Below the pieces are notes generated by a model. It was not told the DNA's origin, did no database searches, and saw only the letters and a program-made list of their open reading frames with translations. Shown piece after piece: positions 1 to 6,372 of a stretch of 64,000 nt of DNA (within the stretch, counting starts at the first letter, position 1; each line of letters opens with the position of its first letter). The translations under genes were made by a program, and so were the position numbers. Source of the DNA: Streptomyces fragilis (GTDB lineage Bacteria > Actinomycetota > Actinomycetes > Streptomycetales > Streptomycetaceae); the NCBI RefSeq assembly GCF_003112515.1, contig NZ_BEVZ01000003.1, forward strand, positions 310,001 through 374,000, read 5' to 3'.

Positions 1-198
1 CCCCTCGCCCTTATGGAGCGTGCGGTCAAAGCAAGCACTCTCGAAACTGATGTGGTATGGGAGCCCTTCGGAGGGCTTTGTTCGGGCAGTGTTGCCGCAG
101 TCAACCTCGGCCGTCGGTCGTTCGCGGCCGAGGTTGATCTAGGATTTTATAAGTTGGCTACAGAGCGCTTGACCGCCCAGCAGCGGAGTCTATTCTAG
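1..198 (+). CDS. DNA methyltransferase, C-terminal end (partial)
   Basis: The frame is open from the first base and ends with TAG at 196-198, so the gene begins left of the window. The visible residues contain DVVWEPFGG followed by GSVAAVNLGRRSFAAEVD. This is the FxGxG-like SAM-binding motif I in the arrangement of beta-class N6-adenine/N4-cytosine methyltransferases, where motif I follows the catalytic DPPY motif. DPPY must therefore lie outside the window. It is convergent with an endonuclease-like gene and overlaps its 3' end by 9 bp, which suggests a type II restriction-modification pair. Base composition is clearly less GC-rich than the core genes. Specificity cannot be read from this fragment. 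Confidence 0.8.
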   Translation, partial: PLALMERAVKASTLETDVVWEPFGGLCSGSVAAVNLGRRSFAAEVDLGFYKLATERLTAQQRSLF

Positions 199-1125
199 CC
201 CTCGTGACAACATGCCATCATAAAGGTCACGTATAACTCTCTCGGCTCGAGTGCGTGGCCCAACAGCCGTTCCATTAAGGTCGCGGAATATCGACTTCCA
301 TTGCGAAATGGTAAGCCCCAGGTATTCTTCGGTAAGCATTGCCGATTTAAATTCCTCAATGTGAGGATTGTCGATGCGGTCAATCTTGGCGAAATTAGTA
401 TCCATTCTGTAAATGAGTTTATTTTTCAGTTGCGCGGCTTCCTCCTGCGCTTCCCGTGAAGGCGGGCTCCCGGTGAAGGGATGCAGCCGGTAGTGCTCCT
501 GTATAGCCCTGAGCTCTCGCACATCGCAGTCGCTGTCTTGCAGTCGGTAGCCGTTGACGTTGCTCTGCTGCAAGTTGTTTGAACGACGTGAAGTGTCTTG
601 CGGTTCAATGATCAAATATTCAGGAGGGTTATGGTAATGGAAGTCGCGACTTGCGGCGATGTCCGCTCCGGGAACTCCTAGGACTCCAAGAATTTTCGGC
701 TTCCCGAAAATCATGTGACTCATGCACCAGGCCACAATCACCACGTCGATGTTTTTTCCTGCTAGAAGATTTTGCGACTCTTTGAATCGGCCAGTAATTT
801 CGGTACTGAGAACATACCAAGCCTTGATTTCGATCCCGGTGCCAGTAACACGCCCGTCATCCAAGAGGAGTGCATCCGGAAATCCGGGATCTTGGCGCAT
901 CCAGGAAAATCCAGTGTTGGCATGTGCGTCGAGGAAATGTACGATGCGTTGCTCCATCAAGTTCCCAACCATGGGGGACAGCTTGCTGACGATTTTTGCT
1001 AGAAATGGTGCCTCGCTTACTCCGACGCTCTTGATGTCAATTGCATCTATATCTTCACCCGCCAGATCACCAAGGAGGTGACGTGCTAGTTCTAGCTGCT
1101 TCAGGTGTCGCTCACGGTCCGTCAT
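190..1125 (-). CDS. predicted type II restriction endonuclease (PD-(D/E)XK fold)
   Basis: This is a 311-residue protein if started at the ATG at 1125. An in-frame GTG at 1143 would add six residues, and neither start has a good Shine-Dalgarno site. The segment GFPDALL, followed by GIEIKAW, gives Asp84, Glu99 and Lys101, the spacing of a PD-(D/E)XK nuclease core. The gene sits tail-to-tail with a DNA methyltransferase (overlap 190-198), the usual company of a cognate restriction enzyme. It is distinctly AT-richer than the rest of the window, so recent transfer is likely. I do not recognise the subfamily or recognition site. The nuclease call rests on the motif and the neighbour. Confidence 0.65.
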   Translation of the reverse strand: MTDRERHLKQLELARHLLGDLAGEDIDAIDIKSVGVSEAPFLAKIVSKLSPMVGNLMEQRIVHFLDAHANTGFSWMRQDPGFPDALLLDDGRVTGTGIEIKAWYVLSTEITGRFKESQNLLAGKNIDVVIVAWCMSHMIFGKPKILGVLGVPGADIAASRDFHYHNPPEYLIIEPQDTSRRSNNLQQSNVNGYRLQDSDCDVRELRAIQEHYRLHPFTGSPPSREAQEEAAQLKNKLIYRMDTNFAKIDRIDNPHIEEFKSAMLTEEYLGLTISQWKSIFRDLNGTAVGPRTRAERVIRDLYDGMLSRGLE

Positions 1126-1143
1126 GTTCGGCACTATAGCCAC

Positions 1144-1495
1144 ATGGAACGTTGATTGGGCACCCAGTTTCCTTTTTTGTTACCCGTCATCCGCTGTCGT
1201 GGTGAGGACTGGTGAGGTAAGTAGCAGCGGAGGCGGTCAGTCAGTCGCTCGTCAGACGGGACTGCAAACGCCGCGGGGCTGCCCCGGACGCCACCCGGGG
1301 CGGCAAGAGGGTGGCCCAGACTGTGCAAAATGCAAAGCCGGAAAAGCACATGCAGTATCGAAGGCCCCGGGTGGTTGAGCTTGAGTCCAGTGAGCCCTTT
1401 CCAGTTCCTCGATGCCCACCCAGACGTCAAACAGTTTCCCGTCCCTCGCCGACCCCTGCGAATAGGGACTGTCCGGCGGGTCATGGTCTGAGTCA
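1144..1495. other. intergenic stretch, no gene recognised
   Basis: No reading frame here has credible coding character. The stretch lies between the 5' end of the endonuclease-like gene and the decayed transposase and probably contains the endonuclease promoter. I see no clear terminal inverted repeats of the insertion sequence. Confidence 0.4.
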
Positions 1496-2290
1496 TCAAC
1501 AGATCGCGGCGGCGGTGACGGGGCCGTGGAATGCGTGGGTTCGCCTGTCGTAGCGAGTGGCGACGGCGAGGGAGTTCTTCAGCCGGTTGACGGTCCGCTC
1601 GACCTTTGTCGCGGCGTCGGTAGTGGTCGCGGTTAAAGTCGGTGAGCCTGCCGCCCGCGCTGCCCCCGCGTCGACGGTTGGCCCGTTGGTCTTCGGTTCC
1701 AGGATGGTGTGCCGGATCTGACATCTTCGCAGGTAGCGGCGATCAGGTCGCGAGCTGTAGGCTTTGCCGCCGCTGACGTGGCCGGGTCCGGTGCTGTTCG
1801 CTCAGTAGGCGCGGAACGCAGATTTGGGCTAGAATTGCGAATCTTAGGTGCGGCATCGCCACTGGCCCAGCGTGAGCAGGGTTACCAAAGGGCGGCAGCC
1901 GGCCTCACCGGCGAGGTGGATTGCACGTCAGTCCACCCCAGGACCGTCCGACTCCCTCGTCGGGGCGGTGGTGCCGGGGCGTTGTCCTTTTTTCGGAACC
2001 CGCGACTTGGCCTTGCGGGCGCTGGACGCATGCTGGTGGGCCCTGCCTGAGGTCGAGTCAACGCCGATCATGCCCAAGCAAGTCGCCCGGCCAGGTCGGC
2101 GTCGGCCTAGACTGCCTGCACCGTGGAGTATCCGCTGCCTTGCTGTCCGTAGCACGGGCATTGTCGGAGCGGGAGACCGCCCCGATCCGGCGAGGCTGCT
2201 GGAGGGGGCGGCTGAACTGTCGGGCGTGAGAGCCCCGTTCGCGATCACGCGTCCACACGTGATCGCGTTCATCACGCCGACGGCGGCATC
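1496..2290 (-). pseudogene. decayed IS5-family transposase
   Basis: Pieces of an IS5-type DDE transposase are recognisable on the minus strand but in different frames. In gene order these are LAGRLAW with the following IGVDST (first catalytic Asp, about 2050-2100), then RAHQHASSARK (about 2000-2040). The segments QIRHTIL and DQRANRR lie at about 1660-1715. The C-terminal stretch VERTVNRLKN...VATRYDRR ends at a TGA at 1496-1498. At least three frame changes and an internal stop separate the pieces, so no functional transposase can be made. The boundaries are approximate, especially the N-terminal end. It is evidence of past insertion beside the restriction-modification genes. Confidence 0.75.
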
Positions 2291-2617
2291 CGCCCTGCGC
2301 TCCGGTCCTGCCCCAGATGTGACGGGAACGATCAGTTAAGTTGAGTCTGCAAGAAGACCCCCGATGCTCTTCAGGTGTCTTGACTCGCGGAGGCGTCTTG
2401 CGGCGCAAGCGCGCTGCGGTGGTGCGGATCGGCAGTCTTGCAGGCTCATCGCGCCTACCCCTACAGGGGCAAGTTCTCGCCTCGGCCTCTTTGTTGGCGG
2501 CGGGGCTTCGTGGTGTCTCTCCTGCAACTCCCGACGCATTCGTGTCGTGGTGACCGATACCCGCCCTGAGGCCGCTGCCCGCGCCCCGAGTCCCGGCCTT
2601 CCTCCGCTGGATGCAGA
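2291..2617. other. intergenic stretch, no gene recognised
   Basis: The stretch lies between the transposase remnant and the end of the TerD-nuclease gene. The short open frames here resemble no family I know. It may include further remnants of the insertion event, but nothing can be assigned. Confidence 0.35.
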
Positions 2618-4741
2618 CTAGTCCGAGGCCGAGGTTTGCCCTGGCGGCCGGAAACAGGCGGGTGCGCCCTCCGGGGCCCGACGTCGCCGCGCGGCGGGGC
2701 GGGGGTCGAGGTGGGTGATGACGTGCTGGTGGAAGCGGTCGACGGCCTCGTCGACGCTGCGGATGAAGCCGGACTCGGCACTGCCCCGGCCGCTGCCCAT
2801 GCTCTTCAGGAGCGACAGGCGGAACCCGGTGATGCGCGCGCCGTTGCCCGGCAGCAGGTCGCCGGGTTCGGGGCGCAGGCGTTCGAGCGTGCCGCGCGGG
2901 CCGGGGGTGTCACCGTCGAGGAGGGTTTCGATGTGCAGGTCGGCGGGGGCTTCTGCGAGCTGCTTGACCAGGCGTTTGGCGCGGGAGAGGGGGTAGCCCT
3001 GCTCGTCCGCCGGCAGGTCCATCGACGTGCGCAGCTTCGCGGTGCGCAGGTCGGCGGTGACGGTCAGGACGCCCGGCGTTCCATCGATGCGGAGTTCCGC
3101 GTGGAGCCGGCCCTTAGCGCAGAGGTCGTCGGCGAGGGCGGCGCGCCGGCTGTCCGGGTCGACGCCGCGCTTGGCGCGCTGCACCGGCAGCACCTTCTGC
3201 CCGAGCTCGCCACCCAGGCGGAGGCAGATCTGCCGGATGAGGCGTTCCCAGCTCTCGACGACGGCGACGGCGCGGCCGTCGCCAGGCACGAGCGTCTCGT
3301 CGTCGATGCCCTTGCGTACGGGCACCCATGCCGGACCCATGTTCTGGAAGCCGTGGCAGCCGGAATTCTCGTGCCGGAGGTAGTGGAGAAGTTCCTGGAG
3401 GAGCCATGCGTGGGCGGCGTTGACGACGCCTTCGTGGCGGATGAGCATCTGCGCCTGGTGCGCGACCTCCGTCCACGAGAGGTGCCAGAGGGCGACCTTG
3501 TTCTTCCTGCGCCGGTCGATCTTCACCTCGACGACCGGGCGGCCGTCCAGGGCGACGTCGTTGGACAGGGTGATCACGGCCTCGTAGCCGCGGCGGGCGG
3601 CGATGTCCGCGTAGGCCTGGACCTGCTCGGGCTTGAGCGGGTTGCCGTTCGTCTTGGTCTCCACCAGAGCGGTCCAGATCCGGCCCGCGCGTTCGACGCG
3701 GATGACGCCGTCGGGGCGCTTGGGGGTCTCGCCGTGCGGCAGCGTGACCTCGGTGAAGGTCTCCATCCGGCCGGCCGGGGCGCCGAAGGCGGCGGTGAGC
3801 CTGCGGCCGAACTCCGGGACCTGCGCCATCACCGAGAGGAGCACGGACGTCGCGCGCATCTCGCGCTCGCGGTCGCTCTTCACGGAGGACGCGGGGAACA
3901 GTCGGGACTGCTGCCAGTTCTCGTTCTCCGCGAGCGATTTGCGCATCGTCTCGGGGATCGTGACCTTGCGCTTCGCCGTCCGCGGGCGGCGCGTCACGGC
4001 GGGCTTCGCGGCGGGGGTGGTGAGTGCGGCGGGTGTGGTCGTGGGGGCCGAGGCCGGGGCGGCCGGCTCTTCGGTGCGAGGGGCGGGGAGCGGGGCGGCG
4101 TCGGCTTCGGGGGCGGCTGCGGTCACCGTCTGCGCGGCGGTGACGTCCACGGGCGCGTCGGAGGGCTGCTCCGGCTCCTCGGGGTCGTCCTCCGGGCTGT
4201 CGTCGATGTCGATGCCGAAGTCGGTGGCCAGGCCGCCGAGGCCCGTCTCGTAGCCCTGGCCGATGGCGCGGAACTTCCACTCGCCGGCCCGCCGGTAGAG
4301 CTCGCCGAAGAGGAACGCGCTCTCGACGCTCGCGTCGGGGATGGAGAAACCGAGCAGTGGCTCACCGGCCCGGTCGGCGATCGTCAGCCGCAGGTCGTCC
4401 AGATCGCCGAAGCGGGCGCCCTCGTACCGGCTGGCGGCGATGACGACGCGTTCCACCCGCTCCGGGACGGCCGTGAGGTCCAGGCTGATGCGGTCCTCGC
4501 TGCCGTCGCCCGTGGGCGTCTTGCCGAGCAGTTGGACGCTGCCGTCCGGGGCGGCCGGATGGTTGTAGAAAAAGAAGTCCTGGTCCCCGCCGACCTTGCC
4601 GTTCTCGTCCAGGAGCAGCACCGACACGTCGGCGTCCCCGTCTCCGGACGTGCTGCACCAGCCGAGGCTGACGACGACGGAACCGGCGTCCTCGCTGAGC
4701 GAGGAGAGCGCGACGTTGGCGCCCTTGATCATTTCGTGCAT
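2618..4741 (-). CDS. TerD-domain protein fused to a predicted PD-(D/E)XK nuclease
   Basis: This is a 707-residue protein. The ATG at 4741 is chosen because TerD proteins begin close to HEMIKGANV and a GGGGGC stretch lies just upstream. Residues 1 to about 190 are a TerD domain: the GDGDADVSVLLLDENGK segment is the calcium-binding signature and FLFGELYRR is also typical. About 85 residues of Ala/Pro/Thr-rich linker follow. Residues about 290-520 resemble a restriction-endonuclease fold: RPDGVI, then LVETKTNG, gives Asp344, Glu361 and Lys363. TerD proteins act in tellurite, metal and phage stress. Coupling a TerD sensor to a nuclease is inference. An internally deleted piece of this gene lies near 6 kb. 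Confidence 0.75.
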   Translation of the reverse strand: MHEMIKGANVALSSLSEDAGSVVVSLGWCSTSGDGDADVSVLLLDENGKVGGDQDFFFYNHPAAPDGSVQLLGKTPTGDGSEDRISLDLTAVPERVERVVIAASRYEGARFGDLDDLRLTIADRAGEPLLGFSIPDASVESAFLFGELYRRAGEWKFRAIGQGYETGLGGLATDFGIDIDDSPEDDPEEPEQPSDAPVDVTAAQTVTAAAPEADAAPLPAPRTEEPAAPASAPTTTPAALTTPAAKPAVTRRPRTAKRKVTIPETMRKSLAENENWQQSRLFPASSVKSDREREMRATSVLLSVMAQVPEFGRRLTAAFGAPAGRMETFTEVTLPHGETPKRPDGVIRVERAGRIWTALVETKTNGNPLKPEQVQAYADIAARRGYEAVITLSNDVALDGRPVVEVKIDRRRKNKVALWHLSWTEVAHQAQMLIRHEGVVNAAHAWLLQELLHYLRHENSGCHGFQNMGPAWVPVRKGIDDETLVPGDGRAVAVVESWERLIRQICLRLGGELGQKVLPVQRAKRGVDPDSRRAALADDLCAKGRLHAELRIDGTPGVLTVTADLRTAKLRTSMDLPADEQGYPLSRAKRLVKQLAEAPADLHIETLLDGDTPGPRGTLERLRPEPGDLLPGNGARITGFRLSLLKSMGSGRGSAESGFIRSVDEAVDRFHQHVITHLDPRPAARRRRAPEGAPACFRPPGQTSASD

Positions 4742-5037
4742 GAGTGCCCCCACGTACTGGCCGGCGCGTCTCTCCCCTTGATTCGTGCCGACCCGTCGAT
4801 ACACACGACGTCCCCACGCCGTGCTGAAGAATCGGGTCCGGCATTCGTATCACCCCGGATCCGGCGGGCGCCGCCCTACCCTTGAGTAGCTTGCAGATGT
4901 ACGGCGTACGTGAGTGAGAGGGCGGCGAAGTCTGTGTGATTCCGGCGTTCAGTGGGGGCGGGATGGCAGGCCCCACGGACGGCGTGGAAGGGCGGGCTCT
5001 CATCGGCTCGCGAGGCATGGCGACGGCAACGTCGTCA
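4742..5037. other. intergenic region upstream of the TerD-nuclease gene
   Basis: About 300 bp without a recognisable gene. It should contain the promoter of the TerD-nuclease gene, which is read leftward. I cannot point to a convincing -35/-10 pair. Confidence 0.35.
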
Positions 5038-5154
5038 TCACGTCCCGAGCCGACCGGCACAGGGTCGGAAGGACTTCCCGACCCGGGCGGCGGCCTCCTC
5101 GATCAGCTTCAGATCACTGGCCTCGGCGTAGACGCTCGGGCGCTTCAATGCCAC
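5038..5154 (-). pseudogene. antitoxin-like N-terminal fragment (ribbon-helix-helix type)
   Basis: A GTG at 5154 opens a short frame that begins with KRPSVYAEASDLKLIEEAAA. This resembles the N-terminus of small ribbon-helix-helix antitoxins, which typically read KRTNVYADPEDLAIIKEAA. The family-like sequence stops after about 30 residues and the frame then runs into unrelated sequence, so the C-terminal half is missing. It sits just downstream of an intact Phd/VapC pair and may be the rest of another toxin-antitoxin locus. The assignment rests on a short match. Confidence 0.35.
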
Positions 5155-5222
5155 ACCGTGATGGTGCGGATCCGGGACCCATCGTCCTGGTGACTGAAGA
5201 ACCGCATGGGTTCGAGTGTTGC

Positions 5223-5651
5223 TCAGTGGTCGTCCGGCCAAAGTCGGAACGAGGTGTGTCCCGACAGCGGCCGGAGGGCGCGGAAATGGCGACGGTCCAG
5301 GGTCAGAATGGCGTCCGTGCTGTACTCGGCGGCCATGACGGCGTTCATGGTGTCCGTCAGGCCGATCTGCGGGTAGCGGCGCATGGTCACTACTGCGGTG
5401 GACAGATGCGGTTCGATCTCGGGCACGGCGTATCGCCGTACGGCGACGCGGTCACGGATGTGGGCCAGCGCGTCGCACGCGGCGCGGGGCCCGATCCTTG
5501 TGGTCATCAAATAGTCCAGCTCGGCCAGCACCAGCGGCGTCACCACGAGATGGGCCGCGGAGGACACCGCCTCGCGGCAGCGTCGGTGCTCCGCGTCGGT
5601 TCCGTCGTAGTACGCGAACAGTCCCGACGTGTCGGCGATCAGTACGGTCAC
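5223..5651 (-). CDS. PIN-domain toxin, VapC type
   Basis: This is a 142-residue PIN-domain protein. It starts MTVLIADTSGLFAYYD, with the first metal-binding Asp in ADTSGL. The conserved acidic residues continue with AELD in the middle and GLTDTMNAVMA with LTLDRRHF near the end, so the PIN nuclease acidic set is present. VapC toxins cleave RNA, often initiator tRNA or rRNA, when freed from their antitoxin. The gene overlaps the upstream antitoxin gene by 4 bp (ATGA, 5648-5651), so the two are translationally coupled. Length and order are normal for the family and it looks intact. The target RNA is not known. Confidence 0.85.
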   Translation of the reverse strand: MTVLIADTSGLFAYYDGTDAEHRRCREAVSSAAHLVVTPLVLAELDYLMTTRIGPRAACDALAHIRDRVAVRRYAVPEIEPHLSTAVVTMRRYPQIGLTDTMNAVMAAEYSTDAILTLDRRHFRALRPLSGHTSFRLWPDDH

Positions 5652-5905
5652 GCCCCGAAACCTTCCAGGTAGTCGCCCCGCCCCGCTGACCAGTCAACGG
5701 GCGACTCGCTGTGGAACACCGGAGCGTCGGGGTCCTCGCCCATAGGGTCCGTCGGATACGGGGAAACCGGGGCGTCCGTACCGGACACCGGGGACAGTAT
5801 GGCGACGGGCCGCCCGTTCTTGGTCACCGTGATGCGCTCGCCCCGCTCTGCGGCAGCAAGGATCTTTGAGGCGTTCTGGTTGAATTCGCGGGCCGTCGTC
5901 TCCAT
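5648..5905 (-). CDS. Phd/YefM-family antitoxin partner of the PIN toxin
   Basis: This 85-residue protein begins METTAREFNQNASKILAAAE and continues ITVTKNGRPVAILSP, the N-terminal DNA-binding fold of Phd/YefM antitoxins. The acidic, aromatic C-terminus (VDWSAGRGDYLEGF) is the kind of tail that wraps the toxin. It is the first gene of a two-gene operon with the PIN toxin. The family normally represses its own promoter, so the operator should lie just above 5905, but no clear palindrome was identified. Confidence 0.85.
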   Translation of the reverse strand: METTAREFNQNASKILAAAERGERITVTKNGRPVAILSPVSGTDAPVSPYPTDPMGEDPDAPVFHSESPVDWSAGRGDYLEGFGA

Positions 5906-5976
5906 GTAGTACAGCGTAGTACGCCGCTTGAGGAGACGGTGACCAATCCTGTGCCACTACGGAGAGTGGTGGGGAC

Positions 5977-6080
5977 GCAGGTCGCCGGGCTCGGGGTGCA
6001 GGCGAAGGCAGATCTGCCGGATGAGGCGTTCCCAGCTCTCGGCGACGGCGACGGCGCGGTTGCCGCCGGTCACGAGCGTC
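5977..6080 (-). pseudogene. internally deleted fragment of a second TerD-nuclease gene copy
   Basis: Positions 5977-6004 match 2854-2881 of the TerD-nuclease gene with two differences. Positions 6001-6080 match 3217-3296 with about seven differences. The two blocks lie 339 bp apart in the intact gene and are joined here at a shared CAGGCG. The fragment therefore looks like a diverged second copy that lost an internal segment by recombination at a short direct repeat. Homology stops on both sides. It is non-coding debris. Confidence 0.8.
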
Positions 6081-6276
6081 CCGCCGGCGCAGCGTCCGCA
6101 AGGCTTAGAGGTCGTCGGGGAGGACGCGGAAGTGACGCCCGCTCCGCGTGAGCGCGCTCGATCTCCCGGCGTTCGGCCTCGGCGGCGGCCAGTTCATCCT
6201 CGGTGACCGGGCCGTACTCCGACTCGAGCCAGTCGACGAGTTCCCCGAGCCGGCCCTGGCCCCGCTGCTGCTCCAC
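6070..6276 (-). CDS. small acidic protein resembling the C-terminus of an antitoxin
   Basis: A GTG at 6276 opens a 68-codon frame with LVDWLESEYGPVTEDELAAA, then AERREIERAHAERAS. This acidic helix-rich pattern resembles the C-terminal halves of actinobacterial CopG/MazE-type antitoxins, where it follows a ribbon-helix-helix domain. That DNA-binding part is absent and no toxin gene follows, so the frame is probably a fragment. It overlaps the deleted TerD-nuclease scrap at its 3' end and lies next to the kinase gene. It could also be a chance frame. Confidence 0.35.
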   Translation of the reverse strand: MEQQRGQGRLGELVDWLESEYGPVTEDELAAAEAERREIERAHAERASLPRPPRRPLSLADAAPAGRS

Positions 6277-6372
6277 GGCATGCGTGACACAACGGCTGGT
6301 GTCGCCAAGACCGGCCTCGGCCTGGAGTCTCCGGAAGTGGGGCGGTGTGCTGCTTCGCCGGCGTGCCGTCCG

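Noticed and set aside
2636-4885. Long open frame (749 codons) on the plus strand opposite the TerD-nuclease gene
   Set aside because: It is a mirror of strong GC bias at third positions. The protein has no family features, whereas the minus strand encodes recognisable domains.
5175-5225. GGTTCGAGT stretch resembling a tRNA T-arm
   Set aside because: No acceptor, D or anticodon arms can be folded around it.
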